Source: Lepisosteus oculatus
Lineage: Eukaryota; Chordata; Actinopteri; Semionotiformes; Lepisosteidae
NCBI RefSeq assembly: GCF_040954835.1
Contig: NC_090697.1
Span: 11,586,001 to 11,650,000, forward strand
Reading direction: 5' to 3'
Length of the DNA: 64,000 nt
Shown one piece after another: positions 12,160 to 23,220 of the stretch. The translations under genes and the position numbers were made by a program. The stretch's first letter is position 1; every line of letters starts with the position of its first letter. The notes under the pieces are model-generated. The model had not been told where the DNA came from and did not search any database. It saw nothing but the letters and a program-made list of their open reading frames with translations.

Positions 12160-12285
12160 TCAGGTAGGGAGCTGCGTCAGCATGCAAAGACTGCAAAGGA
12201 ACAAGTAAAGGGTTTATTCCCTGCTGAAAAGAGCAGAAAATAAAAACCATTTGGCTGTGGAGCCTTCTTCGGTTGTGTGTGTGTT
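12160..12285 (-). mobile_element. Short hammerhead-like dispersed element, copy A
   Basis: Read on the - strand it runs from a (C)CGAAGAAGGCTCCACAGCC core through a CT-rich stretch and CAGCAGGGAATAAACCC. It then passes a TTTGCAGTCTTTGCATGCTG segment and ends GCTCCCTACCTGAA. It is nearly full length compared with copy F at 51637-51757. The terminal CCTGAA repeats the beginning of the unit, as if cut from a tandem array. No clear target-site duplication was found for this copy. Confidence 0.65.
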
Positions 12286-12384
12286 CATAGGTATGTACAA
12301 CATGACATAGGTAAATGAATTAAGCTTACTGACATTTTGACTGACAGCAGGACTGATGACCAGAGATCTACTGTGAGAGTCTAG

Positions 12385-12470
12385 TGGAGTGTGGCTCCTC
12401 TTGGTAACAATACAAGCTGTACATCTGTGAGACTTGCTTTTTTACCAGGTACCAGGTTACAGATTCTGTG
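12385..12470 (+). repeat. Fragment shared with the Tc1/mariner remnant at 63.2 kb
   Basis: The stretch containing ATACAAGCTGTACATCTG and CCAGGTACCAGGTTACAGAT resembles 63255-63330 (ATACAAGCTGTACACCTG, CACCAGGTTGCAGATGCTGT). It is a short, diverged fragment of the same transposon family and has no coding value. Confidence 0.45.
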
Positions 12471-12937
12471 AATTCCTGTCTTAGGGCCTGAGCATGTCTT
12501 CTGCAAGGGATTTCCGTTTCAGAGAATAAAGGGAAGATTCTGCATTCGTTTCTGAACTATAATAAAATCCCTTTTTCTCACCTCGCTCCTGTGAGACAGG
12601 GAGTGAAGTGTGAACACCAAAAGGTTCATGAAATGATTCATGGTCACAGTTCAATGAGTGAAGCGCTTTCCTTTTGTTACAATGCAAAAGTGTAATGCCT
12701 TTTAAAAAAAAACAAAACAATAGAACATGTAAAACAGTTCCTATTCTTTTGATGAATCTTTGGATGTGATACACAATTAACATTTGCATTTCACAGTTTT
12801 GGCAGAAAGCAACCTTTTAGCATCATCTAAATCTGGAAAAAAAAGCCATTAATTCCTTGATATCCAGTGCCTCTGCTGTGTTGACAGCATTGGCATATTG
12901 GTGAACATGGACACATGCTGTAATATGTGGGCAGTGC

Positions 12938-13012
12938 AGTGGCTAAGGATCTGCGCCTGTGCAGACAAATTCCTAATACAAGAAATTGTATAGGGCTGAT
13001 AAAGTGATCTTA
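12938..13012 (-). repeat. Deleted copy of the 16.1-kb dispersed repeat
   Basis: GGCTAAGGATCTGCGCCTGT, followed by AATTCCTAATACAAGAAATT and then GTGATC, is the reverse complement of the two ends of the element at 16083-16365. The middle ~200 bp is missing. Confidence 0.5.
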
Positions 13013-13539
13013 TCTTAATAGAGAGCTGAAAAACAGCTCTCCAAACTTTATCCACACTTGCTAGTATGGGTAGTATGTCCCGATGAATTACGGAATAAGG
13101 CCCCAGAGCTGAAACATTCTTTTTCTGTACCTGTCCAATTACAATTTGTAGATCACAGGTTGTGATAGCCAGTGGTCTGTCGTGCACGCTGGCCTGAAAT
13201 AACGTGTAGAAGAAATCGAAAGGCGGGAATATCCCCGTTTGGCCACAAAGGTGCTGTCTATCACTGCTGAGGAGGCCAGGCGTGGTGATGAACTGAGCAG
13301 CGGAGCCATTTTTCACGTACAGTACCCTCCAGAAATACAGGGCCAACGACCTCAAAATGGTTATTTTTGCTGTATGTGCCAACAAATTGGATTTGAGATG
13401 AAAAGATGAATATGTATATGGGGCAAAACTACAGAATGTCTCTTTTTATATTATTTCTGGGTATTTATATGTTGTACCATTTTAGAATAATGGCACTTTT
13501 TGTGTTCAATCCCCCCGGTTTCAGGTGAGGGTGGCAGGA

Positions 13540-14424
13540 CAGTTGGCTGCCAGGAGTTTCTTATTGGTCAGGTGTTTCCCGTTGCATTGACTGTGCAACA
13601 GGACAGAGCTGCGAGTGTGTAGTGTTGGATTTAGCCTTCGCTCGTCCCTTTGAAATCAGGAGTCAGGAGGCCAATGCCAACATGGAGACTAGAGAACTGT
13701 CTGTGGAAGGGAAGCAAACATTTTGGATGCTGAAGGAAAAGAAGAATTCAGTCAGAACCATAGCATTGAAACTACTGTAGGCATAACAATCAACGATTCG
13801 GAATATCCTGAAAAAGAAAGGACCCGCTGGTGTACTTCACAGTTGGCAATGACCAGGCTGGCCAAGGAATACAACTGCAGTTGATGATAAAATTAATCGC
13901 AGCTTTAAAGAAAAACAGAACAACCACCTCCCCAGTGCGAGGGTGAAGGTATCACAATCTATGGTTCACAGAAGACTTGGACTTGAGTTATGAAGGTCAC
14001 ACTGTCTCATGCAAACCTCTCTCGCCAACAACAATAGAAATACCAGTTTACAATTTACTCAAAAGCACAGAGATGAGCCAGTAGAGCTGTCATGGACAGA
14101 TGAGACAAATCTACATTTCTGCCCCAGTGATGGCGAGGTGAAAGAGTGGAGAAAGGAACAAACTGCAGATGATCTAGAGCACCGCCTCATCCGTGTAGCG
14201 TGGCGCAGGCAGTGTCGTGGCTCAGACGGGCATGGCCGCCTCTAGAACTGGCTCACGCGTCTTTATCGATGATGTAACTCATGATCGTAGCGGCAGAATC
14301 ACTTCAGAAGCGCACAGAAACATCTTGTCCGCCTTGTCTGCAAGAAAATACCAGAGTTCACCAAGGGAATGCAAGCGGTCGACTGGCCAAGTCAATCTCC
14401 TGATTTAAATCCCATTGAGCGCGC
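13540..14424 (+). pseudogene. Degenerate Tc1/mariner-like transposase
   Basis: Several blocks typical of IS630-Tc1/mariner transposases can be read on the + strand, in shifting frames. A WTDETNLHF stretch at 14093-14119 matches the block around the second catalytic Asp. A VDWPSQSPDLNPIERA stretch at about 14376-14424 matches the conserved SPDLNPIE block before the third acidic residue. Frameshifts separate these blocks, so no full transposase of the usual ~340 residues remains. The element stops right after the SPDLNPIE block, where a SINE tail begins. Terminal inverted repeats were not identified. It is a dead DNA transposon. Confidence 0.8.
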
Positions 14425-14531
14425 ATCATTGGTGGTGGTGGAGGGGAGTCCCCATTACCTGTAAAGCGCTTTGAGTGGAGTGTCCAGAAAAGCGCTATAT
14501 AAGTGTAAGCAATTATTATTATTATTATTAT
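14425..14531 (+). mobile_element. SINE 3' tail abutting the Tc1 remnant
   Basis: GGTGGTGGTGGAGGGGAGTC, TTACCTGTAAAGCGCTTTGA and GTCCAGAAAAGCGCTATATA are followed by an ATT-microsatellite tail. This equals the 3' ~107 bp of the full SINEs at 41.6 and 56 kb, in forward orientation. It is fused directly to the transposase block ending NPIERA. Confidence 0.8.
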
Positions 14532-15789
14532 CCAGCTCCAGAGTGGGAGACTGAAATTAAACCCCCAAAATACAAACTACTATCCTCCGAAGGAATTAAA
14601 ATCTGCTTTTTTTTCTGTTGGTCCTCCTTGAAGAGACACTTTTAAGCATGAAGAATGATAAAGGAATTAAAAGGCCATCACTTGTAAAGTGAACCGCCGC
14701 AGTGCAAACAATATGGCGACAAGTTGTGTGATAACTCAACGTGTGATGCAGGGAAAAGCAGTCAGAGATAGCATCCTACACGCAGCACATATTCCACCCC
14801 GGCACACTCCCACGGGCTGCGCTGGGGGTGTCGAGACATTTCGTTTCACGAGGATGACTCACTGACTGTAGCTGTCAGGCCTGCTTGCTGAGCTGTCAGG
14901 GATGAGGTGGGAGAGGAGAGGCGCAGACCTCACTACGCCTTTGAGATCGTGTGGTGGAGGGGGCAACGAGATTGATTCGGTTCACGTACCGTTACAAATA
15001 CATCAGGGGTTCTGTCAAACGTAGAACAGCAGTGACCCCAAGAGCAAGCTTTAAATAGGGGTACTGCGCTTGGCTGAGGACAACAACAGAGTGAATACAT
15101 TTATAGGATCCTGGTGGAGCTGTGCGGATCCCCGTAGGAGTGAAATGAATATGTTTGGGTGGACGTCTGTAATGCCAGGTCATAGTTTCTTGTACTGTTT
15201 GCACAGAATGCTTTGTAAGTTTCTTCGTGCTGCATAATCAGACGATATAGTATTATCACACCGTAACAACCCAGCCGTAGGGACGGGGCTGTCGAAACCC
15301 CAACCCCCCCCTCCCCTAACAAGAGGTGAGCCAGGGAGCAGCTGCAGGCGTGAAGGCAGGGTGGAGGGAGTGAGACGACAATGAAACACGCAAGCAGGTC
15401 GGCGTGGAGCGCGATATTCGTACGTAAGACCGTGGAAGCGGGCAAGATGAGGGCCTGACCTCCTCCCGCACTTCTGCTTAAAAAAACATTTGAAAAAAAA
15501 AACATTGGGGTTTGTGATGTTTGCTGTCAATTCGCAAGGACCCCAAATCTGTCACTCCCTCCTAATCCACCCCCCCCGCCTTTTGAGTTGCGTCGAACAC
15601 TGGAATAAAACATGAAACGGTCTGTCGAGCAGGAGGACACACACCCCAAGGACTAACGTGAATGAAAAATTGACATTAATACTTCACAGTCCGTGTGTCC
15701 CATACTACTAATCTGTACTACTATATCAGTCCGAAGGTATGATTATATGAGGAAACTGCTGTTTTCTAGGCAAGTAGGGATGCTGTTTA

Positions 15790-16015
15790 ATGCAGTACGA
15801 GGTCACTGCAGAGGGCAGTGGAGATGTCCCGCGCCGACAGGCTGAAGGAACTGAGCATTTCTAGCATTCGACAGAGAAAACGACGACGGGACCTGACTCA
15901 AGTAGTCAAACTCACAATGACAACCCAACAGACTAACACCTGCCAAATGACCAGATGGGCCAAATGGTGTCCTTTTATTTCTAAGTGTTCTTGTGACTCT
16001 TGCAAATATCTTTAG
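15790..16015 (+). repeat. Diverged dispersed repeat (possible LINE-tail relative)
   Basis: The stretch with GACAGGCTGAAGGAACTGAG and CCAGATGGGCCAAATGGTGT resembles the family whose fragments lie at 51.3-51.9 kb and 54.9-55.16 kb (ATGGGCCAAACAGGCTCCTC). The family is recognised by these shared phrases only. It was not classified further. Confidence 0.35.
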
Positions 16016-16082
16016 TGCTTTCTAAGACACAAGATGGTGTGCCTTGCAACCAGCGGGGCTAAATTCTGGAAATGTTCCACTC

Positions 16083-16365
16083 AGTCAGATCACTTTAATG
16101 GCCATATACAATTTCTTGCATTAGGAATTTGTCTTTTCGCAGACCCCAGCTTGCTCTCCTTGAGACACACAGACACACAGGCGTGGAGAGAAGCTTGGGG
16201 TCAGAGCACTGGGTCAGCCATTGTACAGCGCCCCTGGAGCAGTTGGGGTTAAGGGCCTTGCTCAAGGGCCCAACGGAGTAGGATTCCTCTGCCACCTGTG
16301 GGATTTGAACTGGCAACCTTCCAGCCACAGGCGCAGATCCTTAGCCCGTTAGCATATGTTTTTCC
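16083..16365 (+). repeat. Dispersed repeat with AGCGCCCCTGGAGCAG motif
   Basis: The blocks ATCACTTTAATGGCCATATA, TACAGCGCCCCTGGAGCAGT, TAAGGGCCTTGCTCAAGGGC, GGGATTTGAACTGGCAACCT and AGGCGCAGATCCTTAGCCC form a fish repeat I recognise by sight but cannot name with certainty. GATTTGAAC is reminiscent of a reversed tRNA B box, which would suit a SINE. A deleted inverted copy is at 12938-13012. Confidence 0.55.
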
Positions 16366-16691
16366 CAAACAATCGCTACTGTACTGAAAACTAAGATTTT
16401 TTTCTATCGCAATTTATACTTGTCATACTGTAGATATAAATATCACACCCAACATTTCTGAAAATGATGAAATTATATTTAATTTGATAACTTAAAATTC
16501 CACAAGTGCAGTTATTAAACCGTGTCCGATTGCTGTTAATATTTTGTGTGCGCAAATCTAAGTGACCAAATTCAGAACGTACTGTAACTGTAATAGAGAA
16601 TCCCATTCAACGCAACTGTCCTTTTTCGTATCCCACAAAAGAACCTGAAATAAATAGACTCAAACTTTGAATTTAATTCACAGATGTGAAG

Positions 16692-16697
16692 TTTATT
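16692..16697 (-). terminator. TMEM242: Candidate TMEM242 polyadenylation signal
   Basis: TTTATT on the + strand is AATAAA on the - strand, about 540 bp beyond the TMEM242 stop. It is the first such hexamer I found downstream of the stop. The 3' UTR would then be 16.69-17.24 kb. Confidence 0.35.
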
Positions 16698-17237
16698 TAT
16701 ACGCACTACTCACCATATCCTCATTTCAATAAATACAATCAGTTGTTATTCACAAAGTATTTGTGGGGGAAAAAAAACAGAGAAATTAAAAAATCCATAG
16801 AATGTAAAATGCTTGGAAACCTTGGGATTACTCACATTTAATCTTTCTGCTTCATCCTAGTCTTTAAAAAAACAACTGTTCCTGATGATACGGTTCTCCC
16901 TGCTTGTACATGAGGGAAGACACAGTGTTCAGCTGGAAGGTTGTGACTTCTGGTTTTTAGCTTGACAGAAATAAGTCTTTCAGAATGATATTTCATACTC
17001 GTGTCCAAAACACAATGTGTCCTACTGTGTGAGCTGCTCTGTGTTCGTAAAAGTCACTTGGTTTATCAGTGACTTTGCTAAAAGGCACTAAGCCCTCTGG
17101 CTGTTTCAGAAAGTCTTTCTCCACGGCACAGAAGGACATGAAGGACAAGAGAACTGGGTCCCCAGATGTCGTCAGGCCAGCAGCTCACAGGCGGAAAGAG
17201 GGAAAAAGGATGCTACAGTCACAAAGATCATGTCATT

Positions 17238-17351
17238 TCACTTCGACTTGAAGAGAGACTCCCAGCTGAAGGGATTTTCATTTTCCTGGCCGCCGTCGTT
17301 TCTTGAGATAGCTGGGAAGATCGACTGCATCTTTTCCCGAAACTCTTTCAA
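17238..17351 (-). CDS. TMEM242: TMEM242 coding exon 4 (C-terminus and stop)
   Basis: On the - strand this 114-nt exon encodes 37 residues starting LKEFREKMQSIFPAISRN and ending SWESLFKSK, then TGA at 17240-17238. Human TMEM242 ends with the equivalent NDFRSKMQSIFPTIPKN...EETLKSK, so both identity and stop position are well supported. The acceptor AG lies at 17353-17352 after a CTTTTCTCTGACAG tract. The exon is in phase 0 and joins the ...ALGVHS end of exon 3. This tail follows the second membrane segment and is expected to be soluble. Confidence 0.93.
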   Translation of the reverse strand: MKEFREKMQSIFPAISRNDGGQENENPFSWESLFKSK

Positions 17352-19118
17352 CTGTCAGAGAAAAGCATTTCAGGTTTGTAAGTGCACAGACAATACAGAC
17401 ATTTTTTGCAGTAGAAGTTCAAGAGGCGTGCTATAAAACCTCTTTATCAATTTCAGCTTTAAAACAAGGATAAATACTGCCAGTGTTTCAGAGCAGTAGT
17501 TCTTCCTCACGGCATGATGGGAGAGCACATGTGGTCCTAAATGATGGCAATATTCTTTTTTTAAAAATAGTTAGCACATTGCAGCGAAACACTAGCTGCC
17601 ATGAAGGAATGGACCTTTTCTTCTGAATCTGTGCCTGCAGACGCTGTTATAGGAGCAAACGTTTTCTTCTTTGAAAGAAGCAGCAAAATGCAATTAAGAA
17701 GAGTTTAACGTGCAGTTACAGAGGATGGATAAAATCATGGGAATGAAAAGGCCACATTATACAATTAACAGATACATGGAAACACATCTAGATTCTCACC
17801 AGAAATGCAAGTATAGCAGTTCTAACACTTGAAACATGTAAAGAAAGTTACAAATGAGAGACGTTTGAACATCATGACTAAGAACCTGTCTTTGGTTTTC
17901 TATACCAAATGCTTGTAAAGGCCTTGTGTTATCATTGATTTTGCTGCTGACTTGATCAATAATTCTGAATCTTTAAATCAATCAATAATCTTCTCTGATC
18001 CAGGCTAAAGGGGAATTTAGTTGCCTTGTTTGCATTCCCTCTAGAAAAGCAATATCTTTCTTGTTCTTTTAGGGAGTGGTGACCAGCAATGAGTACAGTC
18101 TTCACAGTGAGACCAAGTACCACATTATGTGATTTTAATTTTACTTCTCTTAACTTGAATCCTACACTTATATATATACAAACATATTATTAGACATTAT
18201 ATTGATCCTCCGTTCTGTGCTACATAAGGAAAGTGATGATTCAACATAAAACCACTTATCGTTCAGATGAGGAAAGCGATTAGTCAACATAAACCCTGTT
18301 ACCTTACTCATAATGTGCTTCTAGTTCAATACCACCAATATTTTACATCCTGAAACCCGCGGTTTTGCTGCTTGCACACAGCCCTGGTCAACCATCACTA
18401 GGAGTGAGATTCCCCTGTAAAACCTTAACATAGATAAATGTAAATTTAATTTGCCAGAAGTCTGCCCGGATCTGAATTTCTTCTGTTCCTTCTAGTATTA
18501 CTCATAGTGTACTTCTTGTATTAGGTGAGAATGAGCCCACTGCCTGTACCATGTATTGATAAAAATAATCAGTACTCATAGGTACAAATCAATAGTCCCA
18601 GTACTGATCCCTGTGGTACCCCACTAATTAGCTCAGTCCAGCCAAGGTAACACCTGTACGGAATCGTTAGAGCTTTTACATATTAAAACACATTCTGAAA
18701 GCTCATATAAAATCACTTATAAAAAAATTCATTACCACAGACAGGTAGTTCAGAGAATTAAAACAATGTCTAAACCAGGACTGCTCAAATTGTGACCCTT
18801 TCCATCCCAGTTGATTGCTAAGTTTGAACACAGCCTGTCTCCTTACATACTGATCGTGAAAATGACAACTCGCACAGTGGTGCTGCTTGCTGTGCCCGGT
18901 TTCCGCTACAGATTGAAGAGGCCACAACTGAAGCAGCACTTAATACTCTGAAATACAGGGGTTCAATTACAAATACTGAGAACACCCCCAACAGAGCATG
19001 ACATACACATGTCAAAATAAAGAAGCTCCATGTTGCAGTCAGGCAATCCTGTGCTGTTTTGGCTCTCCTTATTTCTCTTGTGATGAACAGAGGACATAAA
19101 CCTTCAGGTTAATATCAG

Positions 19119-19147
19119 CTAAGCATTCATTTTTGATGAATGCTTAG
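19119..19147. repeat. Perfect 12-bp inverted repeat (hairpin, 5-nt loop)
   Basis: CTAAGCATTCAT and ATGAATGCTTAG flank the loop TTTTG. The right arm overlaps the end of one target-site duplication and the first bases of hammerhead-like element copy B. This suggests that the element's 5' junction includes a short inverted copy of flanking DNA. Confidence 0.8.
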
Positions 19148-19234
19148 TCTCTCTCACACCTGAAGAAGGCTCCACGGCCAAAACGTTGTGTTTTCTCTCT
19201 TCTTTTTTTCAGCATGGAATAAACCTATTACTTG
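19139..19234 (+). mobile_element. Short hammerhead-like dispersed element, copy B, with 13-bp target duplication
   Basis: The element contains CACACCTGAAGAAGGCTCCA, then CGGCCAAAACGTTGTG, a CT-rich stretch and TTTCAGCATGGAATAAACCT. It is flanked by perfect direct repeats TTCATTTTTGATG at 19126-19138 and 19235-19247, a clear target-site duplication. ACAC before CTGAAGA and GTGT after AAAACGTT are complementary, as the outer stem of a hammerhead ribozyme would require. Confidence 0.75.
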
Positions 19235-19722
19235 TTCATTTTTGATGCCAGATGCGCATGTTTTGACATCTATCATCTGAATTGACACATTCTAATGGGT
19301 TTATGAAAAACCCTTCATATTGGCATTAGCATATTTTAATTTAAAAAAAGATCCACAAAACGTACATTGGAGAAATTCGCTTTTTTGGTAACCATTTCCT
19401 TTCTCGGTAACCATTTCCTTTCTCAAGTGGAATTTACAGAAACCTACATACAGTATGTACACCATTGACTACTCTCACGCATTAATGACTCACTTTGGCT
19501 TTTAGTGAGCGAGGTTATTTTGAGCGCTGTAAGTGGTGAAGTGGATTCTTTCGCTGGTGGGAGTGAGTCAGGCTCCAGCTGGCTGGGGGACTGGAGAGTG
19601 GAGGAGTGTGGTGAGAGGCAGGAAAGTCAAACACCTTCTAGGAGACAGGAGCCATCACTGCACACGGCCCTGCTCAGCTGTCACTAGGAGGGAGACTCCC
19701 ACCACTGCACACAGGCTTCCCC

Positions 19723-20110
19723 AGCCATTACTGGAAACCAGTCTACACTACTGTAGAGATGCTTGTTCGGTTATCACTGGAAACCAGTCTACACTACTGT
19801 AGAGATGCTTGTTCGGTTATCACTGGAAACCAGTCTCTATAACTGGAAAGAGTTTCAGTTATCACTGGAAACCAGTCTCCATTACTGTAGAGATGCTTGT
19901 TCAGTTATCACTGGAAACCAGTCTCCATTACTGGAAAGAGGCCTGCTCAGCTATCACTGGAAACCAGTCTACACTACTGTAGAGATGCTTGTTCAGTTAT
20001 CACTGGAAACCAGTCTCCACTGCTGGAAATATACCTGCTTAGTTATCACTGGAAACCAGTCCCCATTACTGTAGATATGCTTGTTCAGTTATTACTGAAA
20101 ACCAGACTCC
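19723..20110. repeat. Minisatellite, ~46-bp unit, about 8 copies
   Basis: The unit is built on TTATCACTGGAAACCAGTCT, then an ACTACTGTAGAGATGCTTGT-like second half. Copies differ by substitutions and small deletions, and the last copy is degraded (ATTACTGAAAACCAGACTCC). Open frames running through it (187 and 103 codons) come from the repeat and are not genes. Confidence 0.9.
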
Positions 20111-22598
20111 ATAAATGTAAAAAGGAAACCAGTAAGCACAAAACCTCCCCAGAGTACTTCAATTATACAGTCAATGTTTATCAGTTATCACTGTTTCTCA
20201 TCCTACACTGTGCTCCTCACAGTCCAACTGTGCTGAACCTAAGCCACTTAACAACCCTGGTCTTCTTATTATTCCCTCCCAGAACAGTGTTCTTCAGACG
20301 ATTTGGAGAACAAAAAAGTTCCCAAAAGCTTTCATATTTTGAAGTAACAATACCATTTTATTTCTGTACTGTTACAAAACTGAAATTGAATTTCCAACTT
20401 TTTAACAGCCGAACCAGATTTTGTGAGACATTCGTCGTTCAAATACGAGGGGTTACGTAAATAAGAGATCCAAGCCAGCGCATAACTTCAGGACTTGGTT
20501 TGGGAAACATCGAAGTCACCCCAGGAAAATCGCTTCTGACAAGGTGTCTCGGAGCCGACTGCGGGGAGGTACAAGAGCCAGGGGCGCAGCTCAGTCTCGC
20601 AAGGGCCTTGCTGCCCGCAAGCAAGCTTGCCGACCAGAGCTCCATTCCTCACATTCCCTGACGTGCAGCTTGACAAGGCTTTTTCAAAGGCTATTTGTTG
20701 TCTCGGCAGTTTATGCTGCATGTGACAAATACCGATGAGCAGAAATAACTGGAAGAGGTCCGACATCGGAAAGAAAAAAAAAAGAATTCCCTCCCAGAAA
20801 CATGAACGGTACAGTGTCAACCTTTCACTTTAGCCTTAGGATGAGAGGCTGTGAAGAAAGCTTGTCTGGAAGACACAGCCCCCAGATAATCAGCACAAAC
20901 AATGGAGTACTTTGTGTAATTTAACATTAAACAACTGAATCAAGATCTTTCTTTTGCCAACTTTGAGAGTAATACTCCACTATAATATGATGTCTATCTC
21001 ACATCTGTGGCCGTCCCATATCTAACCAGGTAACCAGAAAGGTACTGTTATTGATGTTCTTTTTCCCTGACAAGAGATTATTAATCTTTTATTTTTAAAA
21101 TTATTTTTTATATATATATTATTATAAAGAGAAAGTAGAATATCGCCATTAATATATAGTGAAATTCCAAAGTTGGACAACCCGTGCAAACAGACGCGAA
21201 GGATCAGAAAAGGCAATAGAACAGTAAAAAGGGAATAATATTCCCTTTGCCCGTCTTGTCGGCAGCCCCTCTTCACCAGCTACCTTTGTCTGCTCGTAGG
21301 GTGTTTAAGACCCTGGATTTCCAACACCCAATACCCCAGGCTGGCCTGTCTGCTCCTCTTCGGCTGGACTCCTGGTAGCTTGGTTTCTCCTTGCCACCCC
21401 TGTGGGCGAACCCCCTCCCTGGTACCCGAGGAACAGGGAGCTCCCTGCCGGACGTCCTGCCCCCACCCCCAGCTCCTCCACCCACCCTGCTCGGGCTCCA
21501 CCGAGAGGCTGTACAACTTCTCATTATTTTCGTTTAGTTACTGTAACTCAGGAGCCTTTTATTTCAGTTCTTGAAGCTCATCATGGGAGTGACATTTTAT
21601 GAACAGCTGCCTTTCCTTTTATATGTGTTGATACTTGATATACACTGTTTTGTACTTGATATATTGGATAAAGGGCATCGTCTTAAAGGGGATCTGCAGG
21701 GCTATTTTCGTATTTTGGGGCTAGAAAGAATCAGCATTGATGAGTGCGTTTCAAACCGCGAGTAAAATGTACACAGTAGCTGGTAAAACCTCCAATTCGC
21801 ATCACGATTCTGATTACATTTCCAGGTATGCGCAGCAGCATGTTCTACGATTCAGAATGAGGCAATAAAACGCCTGGGGAGCTAGAGCGGCCCTACGGCA
21901 TTGTAAACTAGCAGGGCTGCGGATACAACTCTTTTAATCCGGTAGAAATAATGCTTTCGACTTCGAGAGGGTTTTACCGATAAATGGACCTTACTTGTTC
22001 ACTCCGCCTGCAGGTCGTGTTGGAGCCTTTCTGCAGTGAAACGTCTACTGCACAACCCATCTTTATTTGCTCGCACATCGCATTACTTCGGCCGTTACAG
22101 TGACTAGTGAGCAGGAACGGCTGCTTCACGTCAGTTGGTGGGGAACTTGAATGCGAGTTTGCAACAACATGGCAACGTACAGTACCTTCACAAAGTCCAG
22201 GGTTTTGTGCTTCATTTGGATTTTGTCATTTCTTTCCATCGTGTCAATGAATTTATTAAGAACTGGTCTGAGAAACTGGGACTGCGGTTAACTCCCTTTT
22301 AATAATATTCAGTCTTTTTCCCTTTCATTTCAGATTCGCTGCCTCCCCATACAAGATAACCATCTCATTTTTTATAACATACAGTGCAACAGATCTAACC
22401 TGGAACACTGTCCAGGGTCATGGTGCTTTAAGAATGAGCCCTCCCAGCGGATATTAATACCTCTCACCTCTCTCCGATGCTAGAAAGCAGAACCAATCAA
22501 ACAGACTTCTAATTTACACTAACCTACACACAATCCAAGTTAACAGCCAGAGGTAGCTAGGTGTTAGGGCTCATCAGCATTCCACAGATAAGAGAACA

Positions 22599-23150
22599 GT
22601 GAAAAAGGCATGCTTTCTCAGACAGTTGAAAAACTTTGGTCTATCCTCAACTGTCCTTAGCACATTTTACAGGTGCACTATTGAGAGTGTGCTCAGGTGT
22701 GGGGTTACAGTGTGGTTTGGCAGCAGCTTGTTGTCTGACCGGAAAGCGTTACAGGGGGTGATCAGGTCAGCCCCGTCCATCACTGGAGTACAGCTCCCCT
22801 CTACTGTGGACATTTCTACATCTCGCTTTCTCAGGAAGGCTGGACGTGTCGCTAAGGACACCAGTCATCCTGGTTTTTCACTTTTCTCCCCCCTTCCCTC
22901 TGGTAAGTGGTATAGGAGCATAAAGGCACGAACCTCCAGATTCAGAGATCCAGATTCTTCCCACAAGCTGTCAAATTGAGGTTTTTTTTTTTAACCTGTT
23001 TGTTATTTTACTTGCTGCTGTTGATGCTGCTGCTGTTCTGTGTTTTTTTTGGCGATTCCTTTAATGTCTTTGTATGGGAGCTTGCATGCAAAGAAGCATT
23101 TCACTGCACTCGGGCATTCTGTGTGACAACTAAACTGGACTGAACTGCAG
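22599..23150 (+). mobile_element. 3' end of a non-LTR retrotransposon (reverse-transcriptase ORF C-terminus plus tail)
   Basis: A 126-residue open frame reads FLRQLKNFGLSSTVLSTFYR, CTIESVLRCGVTVWFGSSLL, SDRKALQGVIRSAPSITGVQ, and later PSGKWYRSIKARTSRFRDP. This is the familiar C-terminal segment following the reverse-transcriptase domain of fish LINEs (FYR-TIESVL...VWYG...DRKALQ-V...PSGRRYRSI-ARTSR). The AT-rich tail to about 23150 follows the frame. The 5' portion (endonuclease and most of the RT) is absent, so it is a dead 5'-truncated copy inside TMEM242 intron 3. The clade (Rex1/CR1/I-like) was not determined. Confidence 0.85.
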
Positions 23151-23220
23151 AACCGTGTCTCAGGAGAAACAAGGCCACAGAAGCCTCAATGCGCCGACGG
23201 GCTCGCGTGCGAACACTCAC

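Larger units (their letters stand above)
10231..16690. other. Intergenic interval between convergent ARID1B and TMEM242
   Basis: This is about 6.4 kb without a recognisable host gene. It holds repeats described separately: a tRNA-type SINE (11523-11872), a hammerhead-like short element (12160-12285), small dispersed-repeat copies (12385-12470, 12938-13012, 16083-16365), a Tc1-like transposon remnant (13540-14424) and a SINE tail (14425-14531). A C-rich/T-rich patch lies at 15300-15600. Confidence 0.6.
17352..23220 (-). other. TMEM242: TMEM242 intron 3
   Basis: This is a 5.87-kb phase 0 intron on the - strand, with donor GTGAGT just after exon 3. It contains a hammerhead-like element with target duplication (19139-19234), a 46-bp minisatellite (19723-20110) and the end of a LINE (22599-23150). 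No further exon is needed to keep the frame. Confidence 0.75.

Noticed and set aside
19723..20110. CRISPR-like array
   Set aside because: Units are contiguous with no unique spacers and units vary. The context is a vertebrate intron, so it is a minisatellite.
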